This document shows positions 33,740-42,492 of a DNA stretch of 64,000 nucleotides, piece by piece. The stretch comes from Nitrospira sp. (GTDB taxonomy: Bacteria > Nitrospirota > Nitrospiria > Nitrospirales > Nitrospiraceae): positions 212,264 to 276,263 of the forward strand of contig JALDRG010000007.1 of the NCBI GenBank assembly GCA_031315995.1, given 5' to 3'. A model generated the notes under the pieces. That model saw only the letters and a list, made by a program, of their open reading frames with translations, searched no databases and was not told the origin of the DNA. The translations under genes and the position numbers were made by a program. Numbering within the stretch: the first letter of the stretch is position 1; each line of letters opens with the position of its first letter.

Positions 33740-35472
33740 AACATTATCTTCGCCTGCTCAAATATCTGCATCCCTACCGGTTTCGACTGGGGGCGGCGTT
33801 CCTCTGTGCGCTGTTCGTGGCCGGGCTCTCTGCCGCCTATGCTTGGCTGGTGCGCCCGGTCCTCGACGGACTGTTCATCAGCAAGGATGAAAGCCTGCTG
33901 CTGGTGCTCCCCATCGCTATTCTGGCGGTGGCGGTGCTGAAGGGGGTGTTCAACTATGGTCAGAACTATTTGATGAACTATGTCGGGAACAAGGTGATCG
34001 GCGACATCCGAGAGCAGCTCTTCTCCAAGCTGGTAGGGTTACCGGTTCGTTTTCACGACACGAATACGTCGGGTCGTTTGGTGTCGCGCGTCATCAACGA
34101 TGTCAATCAGATGGCCAACGCTGTGGCCGGGGTGCTGAAAGATTTGTTCCAGCAGGGGCTGACGTTTTTGGCGATGATGGGCGTGATCATCTATCAGAAT
34201 TGGAAACTGGCGATGGTCTCCATGATCGTCGTGCCGCTGTCGGTGGTGACGATGGCGCGGATGGGGCAACGGTTGAGGGGGCTCGCCACGCGCGGCCAGG
34301 AACGTATGGGCGATATGGCTTCGACCCTGCAGGAAACGTTGGCCGGTATTCGCATGGTGAAATCGTTCGGCCGGGAAGAGGCGGAATCCAAGCGGTTTCG
34401 CCAGAGCAACGACGCCTTTATTCACACGACGATGAAGGCCATTCAGGTGTCCTCGCTGGGGTCGTCCCATATGGAGGTCATCGGTGTGCTCGGGGTGGCA
34501 GGGATCATCTGGTATGGCGGGTATCTGGTGATTCATGATGAAATGACTCCCGGCGCCTTCTTCTCATTCCTGGCGGCCATGTTTATGGCCTATACGCCGA
34601 TCCGAAGACTTTCGGGGGCGAATAACACGGTTCAGCAGGCGTTGGCGGCCGCCGAACGGGTCTTTGACGTGCTCGATCTTCCGACGGAACAGGAGTCCCA
34701 CGGAGGCCAGACGGAATTGCCGGCCATTTCACACTCCCTCGAATTTCGGCAGGTCGCATTTCGATATGCGGGCCAGGGCGAGCCTGCGCTGGCCGGTATC
34801 GATTTGACGATTCGGGCCGGAGAGATTATCGCCTTCGTGGGCAGCAGCGGGAGCGGCAAGACCACTCTGGTGAGTCTGTTGCCGAGGTTTTACGATCCGA
34901 CCGGAGGGCAGATTCTGATCGACGGGGTGGATCTTCAGTCCTGCAGTTTGCGTTCGGTCCGCGGGCAGATCGGCATCGTGTCGCAGGAAGTCGTGTTGTT
35001 CGACGATACGGTGCGCAACAACATCGGCTACGGACGGCTGGGTGCCACGCCGGACGATGTGATGCGGGCCGCCCAGTTGGCCTATGCGCATGAGTTCATC
35101 GTTCGGATGCCGGCCGGTTATGATACGTTGATTGGAGAGCGGGGGCTGAAGCTATCAGGCGGCGAGCGACAGCGTCTGGCCATCGCGCGGGCGATTCTCC
35201 GAGACCCACCCATCCTGATCCTGGATGAAGCGACCTCGGCGTTGGATACCCAGTCGGAGCGGATCGTCCAGCTGGCTCTGAGCAATTTGATGCATAACCG
35301 CACGACCCTGGTGGTGGCGCACCGGTTATCGACCATTCAGAATGCCGATCGCATCGTGGTGTTGGACCGAGGGACGGTCGCGGAGGTCGGCTCGCACGAA
35401 GAATTATTACGCAAGGGTGGCCTGTATAAGCGTCTACATGCGATGCAGTTTGCCGATGCGATTCCGGAGTAA
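33736..35472 (+). CDS. msbA: Lipid A export ABC transporter/permease MsbA
   Basis: A 578-residue inner-membrane half-transporter that flips core-lipid A. Six membrane helices occupy about 15-310. The nucleotide-binding domain has Walker A GSSGSGKTTL (~375), signature LSGGERQR (~475), Walker B ILILDEATSALD and the H-loop VVAHRLST. ATG 33736 overlaps the lpxB stop (ATGA). It belongs to the large MsbA/exporter family; the lipid A context makes MsbA the best name. Confidence 0.93.
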   Translation: MKHYLRLLKYLHPYRFRLGAAFLCALFVAGLSAAYAWLVRPVLDGLFISKDESLLLVLPIAILAVAVLKGVFNYGQNYLMNYVGNKVIGDIREQLFSKLVGLPVRFHDTNTSGRLVSRVINDVNQMANAVAGVLKDLFQQGLTFLAMMGVIIYQNWKLAMVSMIVVPLSVVTMARMGQRLRGLATRGQERMGDMASTLQETLAGIRMVKSFGREEAESKRFRQSNDAFIHTTMKAIQVSSLGSSHMEVIGVLGVAGIIWYGGYLVIHDEMTPGAFFSFLAAMFMAYTPIRRLSGANNTVQQALAAAERVFDVLDLPTEQESHGGQTELPAISHSLEFRQVAFRYAGQGEPALAGIDLTIRAGEIIAFVGSSGSGKTTLVSLLPRFYDPTGGQILIDGVDLQSCSLRSVRGQIGIVSQEVVLFDDTVRNNIGYGRLGATPDDVMRAAQLAYAHEFIVRMPAGYDTLIGERGLKLSGGERQRLAIARAILRDPPILILDEATSALDTQSERIVQLALSNLMHNRTTLVVAHRLSTIQNADRIVVLDRGTVAEVGSHEELLRKGGLYKRLHAMQFADAIPE

Positions 35473-35497
35473 GAGTACCGTGAACGGTGAGCGTCCT

Positions 35498-36210
35498 ATG
35501 ACCACTGATCGATCGCCGTCGTCGCTTCAGCCACAGCCGTGGCAGAAGCGGGTAGTGAACGCACTGAAGGTTGCCATAGTGCCGCCCGTCGGTTATCAGG
35601 TCATTCAGATGCTGCGCCGCACAATGACCTGGCGTACCGAGGGCTTTGAGCATGTGTCCCGGTTGTTCCGGCAAGAGAAGCGGGTGATCCTGGCCTTCTG
35701 GCATGCCCAACAGTTGATGATGCCGCTCGCCATTCCGGGCCTGGTCGCCCATGTGTTGATCAGCCAGCATCGCGATGGTGAACTGATTCGCCGCATCGTG
35801 GCGCGTTTCGGGCTGGATGCCGTGCGCGGGTCCAGCACCAGAGGGGGCGCGGAGGCATTGCGACAACTGATCCGCCTTGGACGGACCGGCGGCAATCTGG
35901 TGTTGACGCCCGACGGACCGAAGGGGCCCCGTCAGGTTGCCAAGCTGGGAGTGGTGCAACTGGCGAGGGCCACCGGCCTGCCGATCATCCCCATGGCGTT
36001 CGGCTGCTCAAAAAAAAACTCTTCGCGAGCTGGGATCGGTTTATCATGCCCTATCCATTTACACGCGGCATCTTTCTCCTGGGGCCGCCGATCGCAGTTC
36101 CGCCCGACGCCTCCACTGACGACCTCGAGCGTTTCCGTCGGGAGTTGGAAGAGACGCTGAACCGCATGACGACCGAGGCCGATGAGGCCGTCCTGCGGGC
36201 TGGTCCCTGA
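35498..36210 (+). pseudogene. DUF374/LPLAT acyltransferase interrupted by a 1-bp frameshift in an A-tract
   Basis: The protein begins normally for a DUF374 lysophospholipid-acyltransferase-type enzyme: FWHAQQLMMPL, ISQHRDGELIRRIVARFG, RGSSTRGGAEALR and LTPDGPKGPR. It then reaches a run of nine A (36010-36018). As written, the frame continues into unrelated residues and stops at 36160. With ten A, the expected ending appears: KKLFASWDRFIMPYPF..., then LERFRRELEETLNRM, with a stop at 36208-36210 overlapping the waaA ATG. So one base is missing, or polymerase slippage on the A-tract restores the frame, or this is a sequencing error. Between msbA and waaA the likely role is a late acylation of Kdo-lipid A. 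Confidence 0.8.
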
Positions 36211-37565
36211 TGTGGTATCTGCTCTACAACAGCCTCCTGCTCCTGGTTTCCCCGGTTATCCTGTTCGTCTTGTTGGCCAAGCAGCGATGTCGTCGCGGGT
36301 TGCCACAGCGGTTGGGGCTGCTGGCGGGGACGTCGTCGTCTAACCCTGCCGTCGGGGCAGGCTGCATCTGGATACATGCGGTATCGTTGGGCGAGGTCGT
36401 GGCGGCCGTGCCGCTCGTGCGCGATCTGCGCCGGCGGTATCCCGCCGCGAGGTTGGTCGTCTCGACCGTGACCGAAACCGGACGCGAGGCGGTGGAGCAG
36501 CGGTTGGAGGGTGTGGCCGAGCATCGATACGCTCCGCTGGATTTTCCCTGGGTCGTCAATCAGGCGATCGACCATCTCCAGCCGAGCCTCTACGTGTTTG
36601 TCGAGACGGAACTCTGGCCGAATCTCCTGCGGAGTTTGCGGCAGCGGAAGGTGCCCTCGATTCTGGTCAACGGGCGGCTGTCCACACGTTCCTTTGAGCG
36701 GCAACGCCTGCCCGTGATCCGGGGGTTCTATCGAACGATGCTGAACATGATCAGTTGTTGCCTCATGCAATCGGAGCGAGATGCCCAACGGATGATCGAA
36801 TTGGGTGCCGAACCGTCGCGGGTCAGATGCACGGGCAATATCAAGTTCGATCAGCCGATTCCGCAGGTTGCCGTGGGGGGGACGGTCATATCGAAAGCAT
36901 TGCTCGGGCTGACCGACCGGGAACAGTTGCTGGTGGCCGGGAGCACGCATCCTGGAGAAGAAGAATCGATCATCGATGCTTATCAGGCCCTGGGCGCCGA
37001 ATTTTCCGATCTTCGTTTGGTCCTGGCGCCTCGCCATATCGAGCGAGCGGCCCAGGTGGAACAGATGATCAGAATCAAGGGCCTCACGGTGACCCGCCGC
37101 AGTACCGGTGGGAAGGAGCCGATGGCCGGGATCGGCCCACGTGTGTTGGTGCTGGATACGCGAGGGGAGCTGGCCCTGTTGTATCGTGATGCAGTGGTGG
37201 CCTTTGTCGGGGGAACGCTCGTGCCGGTGGGAGGACACAATCTGTTGGAACCGGCGGTCTGGGGAAAACCGGTCCTCTTCGGTCCGCATACCGACCATTG
37301 CGCTGAAGTGGCTGCGCTCCTGGTGAATGCCCAGGGGGGACGAGTGATACGGGATGAACAGGATCTTGCGCAGGTGGTGCGGGAACTGCTTCGGAACCCC
37401 GATGTTGTGCAACGGATGGGGTTGGCGGCGCAGCAAGTGGTGGCCGACAATCAAGGCGCCCTCCAGCGCAGCGTGGAGATCATCGCCACATTTCTTCCGG
37501 AGCCAGAGGCTTCGAAGGACTCGCGGATGGAGCAGCGGCGGGAGTCGTCGAGTCGGCAATCGTAA
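36210..37565 (+). CDS. waaA: 3-deoxy-D-manno-octulosonic acid (Kdo) transferase
   Basis: A 451-residue GT30 enzyme, anchored by an N-terminal hydrophobic segment (about 5-22), that adds Kdo to lipid IVA. Motifs include IWIHAVSLGEVVAAVPL (catalytic Glu), FVETELWPNLL, the LVAGSTHPGEEE nucleotide-binding block and FVGGTLVPVGGHNLLEPAVWGKPVLFGPH. Whether one or two Kdo units are added cannot be told. The start overlaps the corrected stop of the acyltransferase, and the stop overlaps the lpxK ATG. Confidence 0.95.
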   Translation: MWYLLYNSLLLLVSPVILFVLLAKQRCRRGLPQRLGLLAGTSSSNPAVGAGCIWIHAVSLGEVVAAVPLVRDLRRRYPAARLVVSTVTETGREAVEQRLEGVAEHRYAPLDFPWVVNQAIDHLQPSLYVFVETELWPNLLRSLRQRKVPSILVNGRLSTRSFERQRLPVIRGFYRTMLNMISCCLMQSERDAQRMIELGAEPSRVRCTGNIKFDQPIPQVAVGGTVISKALLGLTDREQLLVAGSTHPGEEESIIDAYQALGAEFSDLRLVLAPRHIERAAQVEQMIRIKGLTVTRRSTGGKEPMAGIGPRVLVLDTRGELALLYRDAVVAFVGGTLVPVGGHNLLEPAVWGKPVLFGPHTDHCAEVAALLVNAQGGRVIRDEQDLAQVVRELLRNPDVVQRMGLAAQQVVADNQGALQRSVEIIATFLPEPEASKDSRMEQRRESSSRQS

Positions 37566-38647
37566 TGGCGGCGACTATGTCGAGAGGGCTGCGATCCTGG
37601 CAGCGGTGGGCCGGGTATCCCTACGAACTTGCGGCGCTGGCTCGGCTGTGGTGTTACAACCATGGCTGGTTCAGGACACGTCGGCTGCCTCGTCCCGTGA
37701 TCAGTGTGGGGAATCTGACGGTGGGCGGAACGGGAAAAACACCGGTCGTCATGCACCTGGTCGAACGGCTGACGGCGCAGGGAACACGCGTGGCCATTTT
37801 GAGCCGAGGATATCGGCGTCGCAGCACGGCGCCGCAGTTGTTGGTCTCCGACGGGCAACAGGTGCTGGTTGGGCCGGAGGAGGCCGGGGATGAACCGTAT
37901 CTGATCGCATGTCGCTGCCCTCGGGCCGTGGTGGCGGTGGGAGCGGACCGATACGCGCTTGGCCAATGGGTGTTGACCCGTCTGCCGGTGGATTGTTTTG
38001 TTTTGGACGATGGGTTTCAACACGTCCAACTCTATCGCGATGTGAATTTGCTGCTGGTGGATGCCACCGATTCTGAGGGAATCCAGGCGGCATTGCCGAT
38101 TGGGCGTTTACGGGAGCCTCTCTCGGCGGCGGCGCGTGCCTCGGCCGTTCTGATTACCCGGGTTGATGCGGCGCATGAAGGGGAGTCCGTGTGGCGTCCG
38201 TTGTTGCGGGCTTGCGGCTCGCTTCCGCCGCCGATTCGAGTGGGGTTCCAGGCGGAGGAGTATCGGCGCGTGGGAACAGATGAACGGCGTTCCCTGGAGG
38301 CGTTTCACGGTCGATCGGCGATGATCTTCAGCGGGATCGGCAATGCCGAGTCGTTTCGCGCGTTGGTGGAGAAATTAGATCTCACCGTGATTGAGGTGCT
38401 GGCATTTCCCGATCATGTGCACTATACCCGTGAGATGATGGAGACTATTCGAACCAAGGCGAAAGCCTGTGGTGCCGATCTGCTGGTGACCACGGAGAAA
38501 GATGCCCACAAGGTGGCGCCGTTGCTGGCCCCCGAAGCTGTCTGCTGGGCCGTTCGACTCCGCACCGAGATTGTGTCGGGGCAGGAACAGCTGGAGCAGT
38601 TGTTGCGCCTCGAACCCCCGGAGGGCGGGACGGATGGCCATGCATAA
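37565..38647 (+). CDS. lpxK: Tetraacyldisaccharide 4'-kinase
   Basis: A 360-residue membrane-associated kinase that phosphorylates the 4' position of the lipid A disaccharide to give lipid IVA. PVISVGNLTVGGTGKTP is the LpxK P-loop, LSRGYRR follows, and FVLDDGFQHVQLYRDVNLLLVD holds the catalytic Asp block. The C-terminal FPDHVHYTREMM and LLVTTEKDAHKV are also typical. Start overlaps the waaA stop; the 3' end overlaps the waaF-gmhB start by 14 bp. Confidence 0.95.
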   Translation: MAATMSRGLRSWQRWAGYPYELAALARLWCYNHGWFRTRRLPRPVISVGNLTVGGTGKTPVVMHLVERLTAQGTRVAILSRGYRRRSTAPQLLVSDGQQVLVGPEEAGDEPYLIACRCPRAVVAVGADRYALGQWVLTRLPVDCFVLDDGFQHVQLYRDVNLLLVDATDSEGIQAALPIGRLREPLSAAARASAVLITRVDAAHEGESVWRPLLRACGSLPPPIRVGFQAEEYRRVGTDERRSLEAFHGRSAMIFSGIGNAESFRALVEKLDLTVIEVLAFPDHVHYTREMMETIRTKAKACGADLLVTTEKDAHKVAPLLAPEAVCWAVRLRTEIVSGQEQLEQLLRLEPPEGGTDGHA

Positions 38648-40331
38648 GGAGGATATTCGTCGCATCGTCGTCCGCGGTCCCAACTGGCTGGGCGATGCCG
38701 TCATGTGCGAACCGGCCTTGAGCCAGGTGCGCACGTTATTTCCACGGGCCGACATCACCCTGTTGGTCAAGCCTGCCATCGCAGATCTGCTGGCACAGCA
38801 TCCCGCGGTGAATCGGACGCTGGTGTATGACGACCGGGGCCGCCATGCGGGACTGATCGGAAAATGGACGCTCGCCGGGGTGTTGCGCCGTCACCGATTC
38901 GATCTTGCCATCCTGTTTCAGAATGCCTTTGAGGCGGCGCTGATCGGGTTTTTGGCCGGCATCCCACGACGATTCGGGTATGCGACGGACGGACGGAGTC
39001 TACTGCTGACCGATCCGGTGACTGTGCCGTCACGCAGCGCGCAACGCCATCAGGTCGAGTATTATTGGGATCTCCTGAAGCCCTTGGGAGCCCAGGGTCC
39101 GGCGGCCGCGCCGCGCCTGTTTGTCACGCCTGACGAATCGGCAGTGATCGCCAAGCGGTTGGCTGATGCCGGGATCGGCTCGTCGGATCTGGTCATCGGG
39201 GTGAACCCTGGTTCGACCTATGGCCATGCCAAGCGATGGCTCCCGGATCGGTATGCCGAGGTCGTCAATCGTGTGGTGAAGGAAGCGCAGGGCCGATCGG
39301 GAGCCAGAGTTGGCGTGGCCATCGTGGGAGCCAAGGGCGAGGAGCAGTTGGGTGCGGCGATCGCCGACCAGATCAAGACCCGCACGGTCGTCTGTTCCGG
39401 TCAGACCACGGTGCGAGAATTGATGGCGTTAGTAAAACGTTGCCAGTTGTTCCTGACGAACGACACCGGGCCGATGCATGTGGCGGCCGCCTTCAAGGTT
39501 CCGTTGGTGGCGGTCTTCGGCCCGACCGACTGGCAAACGACGTCGCCGTTTCACGTCGACGCCCAGTTGGTCCGGCAGCCGGTCTCTTGCGCCCCCTGTC
39601 TGTTGCGGGAATGTCCCATCGATCACCGTTGCATGACCGAGGTGACGGTGGAGCAGGTGTACGGCGCGGCCGTGCAGCATTTGCCGCTGGCGGCTCCTGC
39701 TTCCGTCGTCGAACCGGAGCCCCCGTTATCGAGCGTCTCCTCACCCTCGCTGGCGGGGGTGACCGTATTTCTTGATCGTGACGGCACATTGAATGTCGAT
39801 ACGGGCTACGTGAAATCTCCCGATGACTTCACGGTCCTACCCGGCGTCGGCGCAGCGCTGGCCAGGCTGAAACAGGCCGGCGCGCGCCTGGTGGTGGTCA
39901 CCAACCAGTCAGGGCTGGGACGAGGATATTTCACTTCAAAGGATCTTGAAGCCATTCATAACAAGTTGCGATTGGTGCTGGCTGAAGACGGGGTGACGCT
40001 CGACGGGCTGTATTTTTGCCCCCATCATCCTGATGATCGATGCAACTGCCGCAAGCCGGCTCGGGGCATGATCGATCGGGCCTTGGCCGAATTGCAGGTG
40101 GATCTGAGTCGCGCCTATGTCATCGGAGACAGCATCCGCGATGTGGAATTGGCCAAACAAGTGGGGGCGCACAGTCTCCTGGTCATGACCGGACCGTCCG
40201 GGGCGAAGGCCTTGGCCGATTTGACGGCGCGCGGTCTGTCGCCGGACCATGTGGCCGATGGCTTGTCGCGGGCGGTTGAGTGGATCCTCGTCCACGCAAC
40301 GCGCAGGCCGTCCGCTATCGCGCCGCGCTGA
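38634..40331 (+). CDS. waaF-gmhB: Fusion: heptosyltransferase II (WaaF) and heptose-bisphosphatase (GmhB)
   Basis: A 565-residue two-enzyme protein. Residues ~1-345 form a GT9 heptosyltransferase (VVRGPNWLGDAVMCEPAL, NPGSTYGHAKRWLP, LTNDTGPMHVAAA, FGPTDW). A Pro/Ser-rich linker (about 347-370) joins it to a HAD phosphatase (about 371-550) with catalytic VFLDRDGTLN, VVTNQSGLGRGYF and the GmhB zinc motif CPHHPDDRCNCRKP. The phosphatase makes heptose-1-phosphate, the precursor of ADP-heptose, which the transferase half uses. Only one reading frame runs through both parts. ATG 38634 has GGAGG upstream. Confidence 0.93.
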   Translation: MAMHKEDIRRIVVRGPNWLGDAVMCEPALSQVRTLFPRADITLLVKPAIADLLAQHPAVNRTLVYDDRGRHAGLIGKWTLAGVLRRHRFDLAILFQNAFEAALIGFLAGIPRRFGYATDGRSLLLTDPVTVPSRSAQRHQVEYYWDLLKPLGAQGPAAAPRLFVTPDESAVIAKRLADAGIGSSDLVIGVNPGSTYGHAKRWLPDRYAEVVNRVVKEAQGRSGARVGVAIVGAKGEEQLGAAIADQIKTRTVVCSGQTTVRELMALVKRCQLFLTNDTGPMHVAAAFKVPLVAVFGPTDWQTTSPFHVDAQLVRQPVSCAPCLLRECPIDHRCMTEVTVEQVYGAAVQHLPLAAPASVVEPEPPLSSVSSPSLAGVTVFLDRDGTLNVDTGYVKSPDDFTVLPGVGAALARLKQAGARLVVVTNQSGLGRGYFTSKDLEAIHNKLRLVLAEDGVTLDGLYFCPHHPDDRCNCRKPARGMIDRALAELQVDLSRAYVIGDSIRDVELAKQVGAHSLLVMTGPSGAKALADLTARGLSPDHVADGLSRAVEWILVHATRRPSAIAPR

Positions 40332-40348
40332 TCATCTCTGGTGGCCGA

Positions 40349-41392
40349 ATGATCGACCCCGTACGACGACTTCTGCTGATCAAACCGAGTTCGCTAGGTG
40401 ACATCGTGCACGCGATGCCAGCCCTGGCCGCCTTGCGCGCGAGATTCCCGCAGGCCATGGTTACCTGGCTGGTGAAGCGGCAATGGGCGCCGTTGGTGGA
40501 AGTCATTGCCGGAGTCGATCAGGTATGCGCGGTGGACCAGGGGTTGATGGGCTGGATGGGACGCGTACCAGATCTTCGCGCGGCCGGCTTCGATCTGGTC
40601 GTCGATTTACAGGGACTGTTCAGGAGCGGGGCGATGGCTCGCTTGACCGGCTGTGGCCGGCGGATCGGGTTTGCCAACGCGCGGGAGGGCAGCCGGCTGT
40701 TCTATACCCAGCGGGTCGAGGTTCCCACTGCGCCCATGCATGCGGTCGATCGGTACCTGTTGGTCGCGGAGGCGCTGGGCGCGGCACGTCCAGCGGAGCC
40801 GCTGTTCGATTTTATCGATCGCCTCGAGGACCGGCAGGCCGTGGAGACCATTCTGGCTCGAGCGGGAATCGCGTCGCCGCAGTCGTGGATTGCGATGAAC
40901 GTCTCCGCGCGCTGGGAGACGAAACGATGGCCCCCGCAGTATTTCGCGGAGGCTGCGGACCGGCTCGCTCAGGCGCAGGCGCTGCCGATCGTCCTGATCG
41001 GCGGGCCGGCCGAACGGCCGGAATCTCTAGCAGTGACGGCGCGCATGCGTACGAAAGCGATTGATCTCACGGGACAGACCCCTGTAGGCTTGCTGCCCGG
41101 TTTGTTGGGCCGCGCGGCCGTGTTGGTGACGAACGATTCCGGCCCGATGCACATAGCGGCGGCCGTGGGCACGCCGGTCGTAGCGCTGTTTGGCCCGACG
41201 GATCCGGTCAAAACGGGTCCCTATGGCAAGGGGCATCTCGTCTTGTCGCATGCGGTGGAATGCCGCCCCTGTTTTCGTCGGGATTGCTCCCGTGCTGTAT
41301 CCCTCGAATGCCTGACAGGGGTGCGTCCGGAGCAGGTTGTTTCCGCGGTTGAGCAGCAACTGAAGCGATCACGCAGGCCAGGATCATCGTGA
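40349..41392 (+). CDS. waaC: Heptosyltransferase I-like (GT9)
   Basis: A 347-residue cytoplasmic GT9 enzyme that probably adds the first heptose to Kdo. Motifs: LLLIKPSSLGDIVHAMPAL, the DLQGLFRSG block, MNVSARWETKRWP, LVTNDSGPMHIAAAVGTPVVALFGPTDP. The SSLGDIVH N-terminus favours WaaC over WaaF, but acceptor specificity is inferred from context. The frame is open upstream to a GTG at 40280; ATG 40349 is where similarity starts. The stop overlaps the next GTG. Confidence 0.87.
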   Translation: MIDPVRRLLLIKPSSLGDIVHAMPALAALRARFPQAMVTWLVKRQWAPLVEVIAGVDQVCAVDQGLMGWMGRVPDLRAAGFDLVVDLQGLFRSGAMARLTGCGRRIGFANAREGSRLFYTQRVEVPTAPMHAVDRYLLVAEALGAARPAEPLFDFIDRLEDRQAVETILARAGIASPQSWIAMNVSARWETKRWPPQYFAEAADRLAQAQALPIVLIGGPAERPESLAVTARMRTKAIDLTGQTPVGLLPGLLGRAAVLVTNDSGPMHIAAAVGTPVVALFGPTDPVKTGPYGKGHLVLSHAVECRPCFRRDCSRAVSLECLTGVRPEQVVSAVEQQLKRSRRPGSS

Positions 41393-42492
41393 ATATTCTC
41401 ATTGCGGAATCCAGCACAGCGGTCGGTGGGCAGGAACTGGCCGTGCTGCTGCATGCGGAGCGGTTGCTGAAACGCGGCCATCGGCTACGGTTGGTGCTGG
41501 AACCGCGCAGCCCCATTATGGCCATGGCCTCGGAACGCGGGCTTCCGGTCGAGCCGTTCGTCATGCGGCAATGGCGCTTGCCGCTGTCGATCCTCGCCTT
41601 TCGCGCGTTGCTCAAGCGGGAGCGCCCCGATATCGTCCACGTCAACAGTTCGCGCGATAGCTGGATTGCGGCGTTGTCGACCCATTTGCTTACTCCGCGC
41701 CCCAAGGTCATTCGCACGCGGCATATCTCGGCCCCGCTCAACAACAATGCCGCCACCCATCTGCTGTATCGGCGCCTGTTCGACATGGTGATCGTGACCG
41801 GCGGAGAACGGAACCGACAAGATCTCATCCAGCGGGACGGGTTGGCGCCGGAACGGGTGGCTGCGTTTCCGATCGGGCTGGATGTGGAGTACTTTTCTCC
41901 CGCGAAACCAAGGCAGGATATCCGGTCCGAGCTCGGGATTCCGCCGGGGCATTTGCTTGTCGGGATCATTTCGTATCTGCGGGATTACAAAGGCCACCGT
42001 TATTTCGTGGAGGCGGCCGCGAAGGTGCTGAAACAGCATCAGGCGGTCGCGTTTCTTATCGTGGGCGAAGGGCCGGAGGAGCAGAACATCCGCGGGCAGA
42101 TCGAGCGCCTCGGCATGACGGCCGACGTCCGTCTATTGGGATTTCGGGATGACCTTCTGGATGTGTTCCGCTCGTTGGATCTGTTCGTGATTCCCACGGT
42201 CGAAGGCGACACCATTCCTCAGGTGTTAATGCAGGCGTTGGCGATCGGATTGCCGGTTGTCTCGACGACCACCGGATCGATTCCCGATGTCCTGGCCGAC
42301 GGGGAGGCAGGTTTTATCGTGCCGCCGCGGGATCCTGACGCGTTGGCAGAGCGGATCGGCCGCCTGCTGACCGATCCTGCGCTTCGGGCGGCGATGGGAC
42401 GACGTGGCCGTCAGACGGTGGAACAGTCCTATTCGATCGATCGGATGGTGGATGAATTGGAACGGGTCTATCGACGGGTGATCGCGTCATGA
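41389..42492 (+). CDS. Glycosyltransferase family 4
   Basis: A 367-residue GT-B fold enzyme. The N-terminal ILIAESSTAVGGQELAVLLHAERL matches GT4 acceptors domains; the C-terminal half has VGEGPEEQNIRGQIERLG, VRLLGFRDD and the E-x7-E-like block VIPTVEGDTIPQVLMQALAIGLPVVSTTTGSIPD. It likely extends the inner core after the heptoses. The donor sugar is unknown. GTG start overlaps the waaC stop and the 3' end overlaps the following gene by 4 bp. Confidence 0.85.
   Translation: MNILIAESSTAVGGQELAVLLHAERLLKRGHRLRLVLEPRSPIMAMASERGLPVEPFVMRQWRLPLSILAFRALLKRERPDIVHVNSSRDSWIAALSTHLLTPRPKVIRTRHISAPLNNNAATHLLYRRLFDMVIVTGGERNRQDLIQRDGLAPERVAAFPIGLDVEYFSPAKPRQDIRSELGIPPGHLLVGIISYLRDYKGHRYFVEAAAKVLKQHQAVAFLIVGEGPEEQNIRGQIERLGMTADVRLLGFRDDLLDVFRSLDLFVIPTVEGDTIPQVLMQALAIGLPVVSTTTGSIPDVLADGEAGFIVPPRDPDALAERIGRLLTDPALRAAMGRRGRQTVEQSYSIDRMVDELERVYRRVIAS

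Noticed and set aside
36051..37559. 502-codon open frame opposite waaA
   Set aside because: Antisense shadow; composition rich in His, Arg and Gln and no family motif.
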